This document shows positions 32,660 through 44,048 of a stretch of DNA of 64,000 nucleotides, piece after piece. The first letter of the stretch is position 1. Every line of letters begins with the position of its first letter. This stretch comes from Auanema rhodensis. Lineage: Eukaryota > Nematoda > Chromadorea > Rhabditida > Rhabditidae. The notes below the pieces were generated by a model. That model was given only the letters and a program-made list of their open reading frames with translations. It was not told the DNA's origin and searched no databases. A program made the translations under genes and the position numbers. Where the stretch lies: contig OZ059894.1 in NCBI GenBank assembly GCA_964057225.1, forward strand, positions 8,938,131-9,002,130. Reading direction: 5' to 3'.

Positions 32660-35629
32660 TCTGTTTATGATTATTTGTAAAACTTTGAAAATATAACTGA
32701 AAAAGCTTAAATTCAAAGTCCAAATAAGACATTTCGAATTTGATAAATTTTGAGAGAATATCTGAATAGATTAGGTAGATAAGGAAAAAGGGGTTTGGAA
32801 AATTCAAGAGAGATACTAACAAACACTAATATTGAGAGAAGTAGAGTTTCGAAGCATTATAACTAACTTATCTTGCAAGCATTTACTGCCAACTTGTCAA
32901 TCAGCAGATGAATGGATAAGCAGTGTTAAGACAGCAAGTTAGATAAGATAAGCCAGTGAAGAAACGAAGTACAGAGAGTGAAAATGGTCAAAATAATTCA
33001 AATATCAAACCACGTGTTGTGAATAATAAAAAAAAACGGAATACATCCTAGCTTTGCAATAAAGATAGTATCCGATCATTTTACTTTTGGAACGAGAAAA
33101 TCGAACATTTGATGGAAGACGAGCAGTTCGAGAATGGATCATGAACGCTGGCTGACACCATGACTGGGGGTGACGGAGAGGCCGTTCCGATTTCAATGAA
33201 CTCAAGCTGGCTGCTGGTGTGAATAGACATTTGAACGATGCTAAAAGGATTGCTGACTCTAACAAGGACACAAAAAATTTGAGCGGCCTTGTGCCAGACT
33301 GTCAGCTAACAATACGTTTGCACTTTCCTTACAACTTGACTCCGCCTACTTTGTAAGCCGGGAAAGCAGACATCTAGTTGTTAGACAGTCTGACGAGGAC
33401 AATGATGGATACGAGGACGGCATTAGCTGCAAACCAGATTTTTTTGCCGACACTATACGGGACCACGGCGTGGCACCGCCGCAAACCATTAGAACATGAT
33501 AGAGGATGTAGACGAACCAGAAAATGAAAAAAAAAGAAACGATAGTTAGAGAGTAGAAAAGAAAAGCAGAAGAAAAGAATGAAGATGTGTGGTAGAAAAA
33601 AAGAAAAATGAAGAGCGGGTGAGAAATCGAGAAGCTTAATTCAACGTAATATGCGTAGAGTCGGACGAATTCCGGACGCAAGGAAAAGAAGTGACGGAGT
33701 TGAGATGCGGCGGAAGAGAGTCAAAGAGAGAGAGAGAGAGAGACAGAGGGAAAAAAAGGAAAGAAGATACCCGATGAGGACGTTTGTCCTCAAGGCATGT
33801 TCCGCTATTTGTACGTGTTAAAACGTGAACTTGTTTGCAGAAAAAAAAATTTTACGCAGATGCAACTGATCCGGTGTGTATTTCCGTGCTCCACAGTTTA
33901 TGACAAACGTTTCGATAGAAAACAAGTTTTTTTCAGAATATATTCTAAAGTTTGATCATGAGATAGACATAGGTTGTACACGATATTTCCGAAATAATTG
34001 TGATAAGAGGAGAGCAAAGGTTGAGCAGCAACTGGAAAATCTGTTTAAGTTCAATGTTATACGTTTATTCGCTTCAAAAACTCGTCAATCATTACACGTA
34101 CTGAAGTTTATATAGTTACTTAACAGATTTTCAAGAATACAGAGTAAGGAATTGCAGTATTTATCAAGAAAAAGAAACATCAAAGAAGTAAAAAAAGTGA
34201 AAGAAACAACTAATCATTACCAGGAAGCGAATGAAATTATGCGAATTGGAGAAATATCATCATCGATGAACTTGAAGAAAGAAAATCAAGTTTGTACTCT
34301 CATGCAACATCAAAAACTCAGAGTATGTAAGTCGAAAATACATATAGATAGATAGAAAACGTGGAAGGTTAGTCCAATACAGTTCTTTGGGCTTGACTAC
34401 CTTCATCGGCAATCGGTAATTGACTGGTTCTTCTAACGGAACGGGTCCTTAAAACGCTGATAAAGAACCTGTGCCTATGGGTTATAGTTGAATACAGCGG
34501 TGTAGCTAACCACCTTCTGTCTACTATTCTGATGTCAAAGACCATGCCATTCATTTCAACAGATACAACTAACAGATATAGCTGGTAATACATAAAAACA
34601 CAGATACTATTAATAGAATCTAATGAAAAGCTTATTATAATTCAAAAATGGTAAAAGATGAACGTTCTTTAACTTTAAAATAGTTTCAACTTTGAAGCGA
34701 AAAAAGGCAAACTTGTTGGCCTTTTTGCCGATTCGCCTTTCAAGCCCATTTTTGGAACAAAAAAAGTGTAAAAATAGCAATATATTCTGAAAAAAATTAT
34801 ATAAAATAATGAAAAGCCTATGAACTAAAACCGAAATATTTAATAATCAAGAAAAGAAAAATGATGAAGTCTTGTCACTATGTAAGAACCGGAAAATATC
34901 ATGCAAACAGTCATTATTGAGCTTAACACAGACAGGCAAAGCTGTAGCTTTAGAGCGTGATGTTGCGATAAATGACATAAATGGCAACAATAAGATAATA
35001 TTCATTAATAGATGTGAGAAGTACAAAGCAGGGACATAGCGACGTAAGCTGTTGCGAGTGCAGCAGGAAAGGGAGACAACGTGATATGACAACACAGGCA
35101 TCATCTATACATGCAGTTCCGGAAATGAAGGCTGGAATCATAAGACATGCCAATGCTGAGAAAGAGGACGTACAAGACTGTGAGATTGTAACTCTCACAT
35201 CAAGTATCTGTATTCCTCTATATTCTATTGAAAACAAATTATCAATATAGTTAGATGAATTGAGAAGCAAGTAAAATGAGAGAATAAGAAAGAGGCATCA
35301 TGATGTTGATCAACTAGATGAAGAGAGTAAAAGAAGAAAATAACCAAAGAGTAACAAGAATGTCCAGCTGGCGGCCAGTTCGCATAACTATCTTCACATT
35401 CACTGCAGAAACGAGAGACTGAGATGTTATGACAAAGGTCAAATGTAATGGCGAATGGCTGACAGAAATAGGCGGAGGGGTACAAGAGGAAGGTATGGCC
35501 CTACTAGGAAGAGCGCTAGGTTGCGGCCTTGGAAATACCGGATTCGGCTGGCGCGGACTGGTGCCAATCTGCAGAACCCCCGAGAGTAAGACTTGAAAAG
35601 AGTGAAATAAATATAAAGAGATTGAATAC

Positions 35630-35668
35630 GAGAGAGAGAGAGAGAGAGAGAGAGGGGGAGAAAGAGAG
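35630..35668. repeat. (GA)n microsatellite
   Basis: GA repeat of about 38 bases ending in GGGGGAGAAAGAGAGA, placed next to a GC-rich patch that may be an exon on the minus strand. Confidence 0.9.
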
Positions 35669-35826
35669 ATCAAAAACGCCAACGAATATGGGTGAGGATT
35701 GATAGATAAACTTCAAAAAAAAGAAAAGAAATCACGGAGGTATGTGAAATAAACAAGGGAGCATTACTAATATGAATGCAACCGCCTGCTACAGTGCAGA
35801 CTACAGCAAATGACAAAGTTCACAGT

Positions 35827-35849
35827 TCACGTGAAACACGTGAAACTAG
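35827..35849. promoter_or_regulatory. Paired E-box-like motif, copy 2
   Basis: The same 16-base sequence, here preceded by TTC so that the first site becomes the palindrome TTCACGTGAA (35827-35836). CACGTG is the core bound by Myc/Max-, USF- and HLH-30-type bHLH factors. Confidence 0.4.
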
Positions 35850-37493
35850 CATTGCCGCCAAAAACTATATTTAAATGAAGATTATGCGTTTATATTGACA
35901 AAGATATATATTTTGTGAGGTCGATTTCCTTCAAATATCGTCTCGGTGATCGGAAATGTCAATAGAGAGACTTATGTACGTGGGCTTTCATATGGTATGT
36001 GCATGTATATATGTATGTGAATTATGGGTTTTGAATAGAAGTTTATGTGCACGATAATTCAGCATAAAACATCTTCATATATGTGAAGAATTTATGGAGA
36101 AATCTGATGTGGGATCGTAGTTAACACTGAACAAATGCTTTTTTTCTTCGTCTCTATTGAAACGTTCGAATTCTTCTTCAACTTGTGAAAATGACTTCCA
36201 CAGTTTCAGGGTCATGATAGCTTGATGGCGTGAACATCGGATACAGCTCGGTCTAGTTATGGCAGTGTGTTATCATGCCAGAACTAGATTTCTCGTTAAA
36301 GCTTGGAAGTTCGAGAATGTTAAGGACGACGGCAAATGTTTAAGAATTTTTGGAAAAGTAGAAATGACATAAAGAGAGAGGTAGAGAAAGGAAAAGAGAG
36401 AGAGAATGAAGAAAAAGTTTAATATTCTTTACGGATGTATCAGCTGAGAACTGTAAATAGGTTGATGGCGAAGTTGAAGAAAGAGGCATAGCTGATAAGT
36501 CAAATGATTATGATGTATCAGGTTTTAATGAAGTCATGGACAATTTTTTGAATTCAACACACTTTACTCTAGAATTTTAAACTTTTTGATTTTTATGTGA
36601 TGACAACTGCAACTGGCGACATTGAGCGGGAACTCAGCCGTAAAAAAAGAGAAAAAACGTCTTTTTTCAATTGTCTTTTGTCTCAAGCTGGACGAAAACC
36701 TTGAGAAAGATCTTCTAATGGTACTACCTCATCCAGTCCGGAATTCCGAAAAGTCAGGACGAATGTCGTATTCGTATGTTGCTTAACGACAAATAGGAAA
36801 ACTGTCGACGTAGGGCAACGGCAAAAACGAGTTTAAACTGACTCTGAACCCTGCAAGGACATTTTAGAAGCCAAGTAGAGGGAAGAAGTTGAAAGAAAGT
36901 TTGAATGAAGAGAAAGGGTAGAATTATTTTAATGGCATGATCAGTTTGAACCATTATTTTAAAATTTTGGTCTTTAATCCGTCACTATTCCGCATTTTTT
37001 GAACACTGACATCGTAACTCAAGTACAACGATGTTCATATGTCTTGTCTAAATTTGATATTTCCTTTGAGTTTTCTAGATGGCAAGTTAGAAATATGAAA
37101 TGTTTTTCATGTAATTGAAAGTTTTTACCAGAAACAATAAAGGACGAGTGGATTTTTTGAGTTTAAGAGCTTTATAGAACAAGTTATATTTCATTTGCTC
37201 TTCAACTAACTAGGGAGAGGGATAACATTTTCAAAATAAAAATTGGAAAATGGGAAAAAGATGTGCAAGTACTAGAGAATAACGTGTAAACCTTTTTGAG
37301 AAAGGATGAGATTTATACATATATAGACATAGACCAACATCTGAAAACTTGCAGCATTGCTCAGTGTGAAGAATATTGACATTGATCAGAAAAAGTGGTC
37401 ATCAATGAGGGAGTAAATTTGGGTTCGAATCCGTAGCTCGTACGATGCACATGAACATAGCCACTTCATCTTCTGCTATTCATCCTACGTTTT

Positions 37494-37510
37494 CTCTCTA
37501 TATCTCTCTA

Positions 37511-37551
<41 letters not shown>

Positions 37552-37555
37552 ATCT
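37494..37555. repeat. (CT)n microsatellite
   Basis: Imperfect CT repeat with TATCTC and TTTCTC interruptions. Confidence 0.9.
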
Positions 37556-38741
37556 TTTTGTATTCTTGCTTTTTATATTTGCCTGTTTACGTTACCGTTA
37601 GGCATAAACAACATATATGGACAATCGTGAAGTGCGATTGCGAATATGTAAATAGCTAAGGAAGCCGCAGGTTGTTTGCGGTTCGAATAGTACACACTAT
37701 GATGAGACGAATACGCTATAGAGATACTAATGAAGAAAGTGAATTCAACTTTTGGATGGGGATACTGACGATTTCACTCTTCTAGATGCTCTTATCGTTA
37801 CTGTTCTTTGAATTTTCTGGGTGGTCAGCGAACCATTGCATCTGGACACAGCAAGGTTAACTAGTGATCGTTTGTACGGCATGAACAGGGTCGATTTTGC
37901 TACTAACTTTGATGTTCCCTTTTCAGCTCATCAAAGAATTTCATCTGAAGGCTATGGCATCGATGACAACGTTGTCTTCTTGGTACCTGTACGTGCTCGT
38001 CCCCGCGACCCCAACAAAACCTGTTTTGATCCCTCTTTTTTTCTTTTTTCTCTGTCAGTCTCTTCCACTCCGGGCTTCCTCCCCTCATTTCGGTTTGTCT
38101 TTCTACCTATGTCACTATTCGCTATTTCCAACCTGATATATGTATGTATCTCGTCTCTCTCTATATCAGAATTAAAATATTTTTTTTTGCATGTGTTTGG
38201 CGTACCTCTCATGGCAAACGTCTTAGCAATGTATGTCTCTTTTGTATATATTTCCTTTCAATTTACTTAATAATTATATATATGAGATAGAAGATTGAAT
38301 CAAATCTCAAAACGAGAGGTTGGTCTGAGTAAACGAAATGTTTTTTTTTCGTTTAACAACGAGAGAAAACCAAAACTGGTAAACCTGTCAAAATCTGAGA
38401 AATGGTCTAGCATGGAATGTTGTTGGATGAAAAAGAAAAAAAATGTTCAAATTAATATAAAAATAAACTTTGAAAAAAAATGAATAAGCCGAAAGTAATA
38501 AAGTTGACTATTGAATGAAAAAAAAAAGAAAATCGAAAGGTGATGGCATGACAACTGGTAACTGTTGGATGAATTACTGTTGCAAATGATGATTACGACG
38601 AGAGTGAGGGTCGGTTTGTTGGCAGAAAATCCGGTCATGTTAGCCGAGACTGACAGTAAGAGAATTCGAAACACACATTGAACTGGAAAAAAAAAGGAAT
38701 TATGAAATAGAGAAGAGGGAATAGAGAAATTGAGTAAGAGA

Positions 38742-38752
38742 TAGAGAGAGAG

Positions 38753-38819
<67 letters not shown>
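38742..38819. repeat. Long (GA)n microsatellite
   Basis: About 75 bases of nearly pure GA, one of the longest in the window. Confidence 0.95.
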
Positions 38820-38821
<2 letters not shown>

Positions 38822-39545
38822 AAGAGTAAAAGGTAAAGAAGATCAAGTAATAAAAGAATCAAAAGAAATAGAAAGAGAATAAGAAAACTGTCTGTTAGAC
38901 GAGTGGGCCGTTTAGTACAGTAAATATGAAAATATGTAAAAGAAGTAGAAATATATAATATGAAACTCTTATTTGATATAAGAAGAAAAGAAAATATAAT
39001 TAATAGATTAATTAAAATTTAAAAAAAAAAGAAAATAAATTAAAAATTCCGTTTTGATTGACTGCTTAGAAGTGAAATGAGTTGAAGTAAAATGAGTTGA
39101 GTGCTACTAAGAGACAAATGCTGATATAAGAAATTTATAAAAGAAATACAAATAAATATTAAAATGAATCTATGAAATATTAAATTTAATATTTTGCAAA
39201 CACATATACACATATATAGAGAAAGTAATGATATCCCGTACAGAGCAAAATGAATTTACTGGACAGCCAATAAGTCTCTTCCATGACACCGAGTTCATTC
39301 TGTTGGAACAAAGCGTCTGTTCTCGGTTTCAGGTTTTTGCCATTCTTTTCCTCTTTCAGTAATCGCATTGAATGAGTGAGTATATGAGAAATGTGGAGAG
39401 AGAAAAGAACTAAAGAGAGAAAAAATACTATCAAAGAGAGCCGGTTGGTTGCCATGTATAAGAGAGGGGGGGGGGGGCTGTTGATTATGTGTCTGGTCTC
39501 GTTTTTGACACCATCGGCATTCATCTATTTTACTTATTACTTCTA

Positions 39546-39548
<3 letters not shown>

Positions 39549-39603
<55 letters not shown>

Positions 39604-39607
39604 CTCT
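39549..39607. repeat. (CT)n microsatellite
   Basis: About 58 bases of CT repeat, followed by TATCTATCTC. A run of nine G lies about 80 bases upstream. Confidence 0.95.
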
Positions 39608-42447
39608 TTGAATGTTTTTTTCACTTTTTACATATTCCCTTTATCTCCTTCTTTTTAAAAACAGTTTAGTACTATCTCAAACTGGAATAAACTTAATTCT
39701 CAATCACATATACATGTATATCTATCCATTTTCAGTGCAATTCCAATCGTAAACACATACTATATCCGGTGTTATGATTAGGACTAGAACTTGATAAAGA
39801 ACTAAGAGCGGCAAAAGCCAACAATCAACATGATCATGCTTATCATGCTAATCTTTGGCTTTTTGTAACGGCATCGCCTCGATATCTGATGTAATTTCTG
39901 ATAATAGTACATGCGATTCAATGAACTATTCACATTCTCGATATGCCGTCATTCATTAGAGACACGACTCGTACGACTACTGTCTTTTCCGGTAACCTAT
40001 TGCGATTGGCATAACCGGTCACGGCATCAGACGGATATCCTGAAATAATCCTGTTTTCTTGCCTCACCATACTGCCATGCTAGCTCTCTTCTTCACCTTT
40101 TCATATTCTCTCGTCGTATCTCACAATCATCATCTCTCTTATTCTCCCTCTTTTTGTTTTTTGTTCTCTCTATCCCCTCACTACCAGTTTTCAATATTTC
40201 GCCTTCCCCTCCCAATTTCCTTTTTACTTATGTCGAGGTCACATGAAACAATAAGACAGATAGAGTATTACCTCTTCTATCTCTCTCTCTCGGTATTATC
40301 GTCAAGCCAATATCCATGACTGACCCTCAGAACTATAGCGGAGGTCGTCAATTCAAAGATTCTGTTGACAGCTATGACAGTAAAACATAAATAGCACAAC
40401 AATCATGATCACGTCATTCATGTAAGATGGGTGGAAAAACCATCATCAAAGCCTAAACAGGGTGAAAAGAATAGTAAGTACTGATCGGTTTTACTGACAT
40501 GAAAGCTTACAACAAGATGATGTAACATCTCAAAAGTACGCAATTCTAGAAAATTTGAACGAAATCATTTGAGGAAAAAATGCTACACGGAGATGAATAA
40601 TTGCCCAAAAAACTGAATTTTATCTTCAGATTCGTGTTAATCACTTATGTAATAGATGGAACATACAAGGAATTGCTAGCAAGCACATACACGTCATACA
40701 AGCGGGAGAAAGTCTTCCGTTACTGAACATCATTATTCAAGAATATGCAGAAACCGAACATTGTTTCGGACGCATTTAGTCCTATTCCTGTAATAGCTGT
40801 CAAAGCTTTTTCTAGCTATTGTCTAAAGATAGCTTCTTTGTCTTTTGGCGCCTGAAACCCATTCTGTTTATGTGTATGCATGTATGTGTATATGTCATCT
40901 TCGTACAGCAAAGGCAATCTGTAAAGCAATGACCATTTGGCTCTGAGAATCGTATCATCATCATGAACATGATCCTCCCTCATCTGCTCTCTCTCTTTCT
41001 CTCCTTCAACTGCTCTCTCCTCTCTCTCTCGTATAATTGAAATGGAACGGATTTCTTTCGTTTTTCATCAATTCCTCAACTTCAAGAAGCTGACATCAAT
41101 CTATTGGTGTGACTCAGATTTACGTATCTTGCCAATTCAATTTCACTTGATTCACTGAGCACCGCATATAAGCTATTCAATCTCTCTAATTCAAAATCTT
41201 TTACAACTCTTACTCATATCCTCGCCACCTCCCCTACCTCCTTCATATCTCTGAAGAAATCGTTTAGTCTTATGGTTTTTTGGAATTGATGGCCATCTTA
41301 TCACCTCTAACCTCTTCTCCACCACTTAGTTTCGCTGCTTACACAGAAAACCAGTTGATAATTCTATATAAGACAACTGGATGGACTGGTTGCAAAATTC
41401 GAGAATAACTTGGCGTGACCCTCGTGATCTCCAAAGAAGAAGAAAGAGAATAAGAAAGAGCAGAAGAACGAATAACAACAGACAATCTGATAATTTTGGC
41501 GACTGTTCGTTCAGGTTGTCACTGGGTTTAGACAACAATGTTCAGACATTTTTGAAATTGTTCTAAGTAAATCACAGAAATCAAGGCTAACATGACGAGA
41601 AAAAAAATGTATTGAAACATTAGAAATCAATCAGAATATGCTATAAGCTTTATAAGTTGTTAACATAACAAATAAACAGAATATGATTCAGAATATAATA
41701 TCAAACATGCTTATGAGGCTGTTAGCAGCTTTCGAAACTTTTCCTACAACTCACTTTCATCTCTTTTCTTCGTCTAAGAAATCAAGCATTAACAAACAGG
41801 TATTTCAAACAAAACTTGGAAAACGATACTATTTGAAGTTAAAAACTTTCTTTTTGATGCCGTTACCATCATTTCGATAAAAGCCTATATGATGCTGCTT
41901 GCTGTTGCTACTGCTTTCGATATATGTATAGCATATATTGCTTGGGACGATGAGAAACTCGTAATAATGAATGATGCTGACAATAACTTCTTAAAACAAC
42001 TTTCGAGATCTATAAGGGGTTGATAGGCTATTGGCAATGAATTAATTTCTTTTTTTTTCCTGTTTAAAGTAACTGTAATATGATAAAACTAAAAGCTATA
42101 AGAATATAATGAATTAGATAGAGAATAGCTTGAAATCATGGTTTGATCATTAGTAAACTAATGAATTTGCTCAACAAGTATGCATTTTTGTAAAGTAGAA
42201 TAATAAAAATTCATGATCTTGATAATAATAAATGAAAAACAAATACGAGAGAATAGGAAAAAACTTGAAAAAAAAGTTTTTTCTTATTCAAAATTAGCAC
42301 AGGTTATCTCAATTCTCACAATAATATGCAGTTCATCATTGTAATCTTAGGCAATAGGTGGGGGCTCTCCCTTACATGGGAGGAAGGGGAGCGGGTGGTT
42401 TTCAGAAAATATACATCATATAGAAAAGAAAATATACATATAGTTAG

Positions 42448-42942
42448 TTATAGATTTATGAGATAATAAGCTTGATCATATAACAGTTGAATAGAAAGTC
42501 TGATGGTAACGAGGTCCTGAATAATTAGCCTGACTAGCTTAAAGGAAAGGCTGACTTGTCTTAGACGCAATGCAGATCTACAGTCTTCAGTTGGGAGAGA
42601 GATTCCCTTCTTCTCCACCTCGCTATTAGCTATCCCTATATGTCGCATAGTCGTTCCAACAAAGTCTGGAGACGTTATGAGAAAACGAATATGAATGAGA
42701 GGCTGGAAGAGAGAAAAACAGATATAAAGAGAATCTATGAGTAAGATGATGGAATAGAAGAGTAAAAGAAATATAGATAAATAGATAGAAAGAGATAGAA
42801 AGAAGAAGAGAGAAGGAGGACGAAGATAGAAGCTAGGACCTGCTAATCTGGATTGAGGATACGAAGTAGACTGGGTACTACTGGATGAGAAAACTGGTCG
42901 CCAAATAGAAGTTGCGCAGCTACTACTACTACTGTTGGTCAT
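42448..42942 (-). CDS. Possible two-exon gene, product unknown
   Basis: A minus-strand frame stays open for 164 codons. If 42839-42666 is removed as an intron (donor GTCCTAG, acceptor GTCTCCAG), exons 42942-42840 and 42665-42448 give 106 residues. The start is a Ser/Thr-rich segment (MTNSSSSSCATSIWRPVFS) and the second half is mixed and basic (TEDCRSALRLRQVSLSFKL). The putative intron is a multiple of three, so phase agreement is not independent proof. No family is recognised. The ATG context (AAATAAATAAATG) is good for a nematode. It could equally be an upstream exon of a larger gene or a chance frame in Ser/Leu-rich CT sequence. Confidence 0.3.
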   Translation of the reverse strand: MTNSSSSSCATSIWRPVFSSSSTQSTSYPQSRLAGPSFYLRPPSLFFFLSLSIYLSIFLLLFYSIILLIDSLYICFSLFQPLIHIRFLITSPDFVGTTMRHIGIANSEVEKKGISLPTEDCRSALRLRQVSLSFKLVRLIIQDLVTIRLSIQLLYDQAYYLINL

Positions 42943-43600
42943 TTATTTATTTATTTTTGTTGTTATCTTGGCAAGCTTAGGTTCACGTATCAAATTTAAA
43001 AAAAATGAAATTTCATATTCTCTGGCAAGAAAGTCCCAAGAAATGAAAAGAAATCAGGAAAATGATTAAGTATGAGAACAGTAGGCGACAAAGAGCATCA
43101 ACTTATGCTGTTAAGATAATGGTTATCATGACAAGAAATTACAATGAAATGATTTTTGTGGCTTTTATTAAACATACAGAACATCAACTTTCTGTTATAT
43201 GTGGGCAAGTGAAAGCATAATGTAAGCATGGCTATATGGGATTGTATACAGACAGGAAACACACGAATCCAGTTGAAACGCTCGAGAGAAAGTCTATTTG
43301 AACCTGATGTTGAGTCTTCATGCATTTTGGAAAAATATTCAAAAGATTAATTATCTTTCACATAAATCACAATTCCATCAACAATAATTTTTCTAATTAA
43401 TTAATTTTAATGAAAATTACTGATTTTTCTATCTATATCTATACCTAGCATATGAAAATTTATTATTAATCATTTTCATTCAAAGTAATTTTTATAATAA
43501 AAATCTGAAAATCGACAACTGGTTTTAATGATTATATTCATTTAAATTACAGAAAAAACAAAATAAATCCTTAAAAACAAGATTGTATTTGGCTTAATAT

Positions 43601-43645
43601 GATTGTGGTGGCATGGAATGAAATGCTTCCCACTTCACCACAACC
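43601..43645. repeat. Short inverted repeat
   Basis: TTGTGGTG (43603-43610) and CACCACAA (43636-43643) are perfectly complementary and the pairing can extend inward with mismatches (TGG with CCA). The hairpin of about 41-45 bases lies 400 bases upstream of the cathepsin Z start. It is shorter than usual microRNA precursors. Confidence 0.5.
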
Positions 43646-44048
43646 AGATAATAACGGGAGAAGCGTACCTGCGAGGAAGAAGTTGTATCCAGTTTCAATG
43701 TGTTTCATATACATTCAGAAAACTAGCTAATCATATGTATTCATTTCATAATTTTCTAAAATTTCCATAATTTAGTTGGTAAACAATGGTTTGAGCTTTA
43801 TCAGTAAAATATGAGGCAACTCATACTGTGTGATAACAGTAACAGAAAAACAAATCAGACGAAAAATGTGATGAAAGCTCATCAAACGTGTTCAAAATTA
43901 ATTTTTCCCGAAAATAGAAATTCTATCCCTCTCTCTCCCTTTCTCTCTCTAAGCTTTTCGATGAAAAGAAGCTCCCTACTCTACATATTCAATTGCTAAT
44001 GTCTTATCATTACTTGCTCAAGAAATAACTGATAACGCATTTGAAGCC

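Larger units (their letters stand above)
28065..44048. other. 16-kb gene-poor stretch upstream of the IRF2BP-like gene
   Basis: No complete gene could be assembled over almost 16 kb. It contains long GA microsatellites on the plus strand (30.74, 32.44, 35.63, 38.74 kb) and CT ones at 37.49 and 39.55 kb, GC-richer patches at 28.69-28.88, 29.06-29.15, 33.1-33.5, 35.46-35.57, 37.8-38.1 and 42.45-42.94 kb that could be exons, and repeated CACGTG motifs. It may be the 5' regulatory domain of the IRF2BP-like gene, or contain first exons spliced over long distances. Confidence 0.5.

Noticed and set aside
34690-34745. AAAAAGGC...GCCTTTTT inverted repeat
   Set aside because: Eight base pairs of mostly A/T with no flanking support as terminator or microRNA.
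37405-37445. GGTTCGAATCC, resembling a tRNA B box
   Set aside because: The T arm does not pair and no acceptor or anticodon arm can be formed around it.
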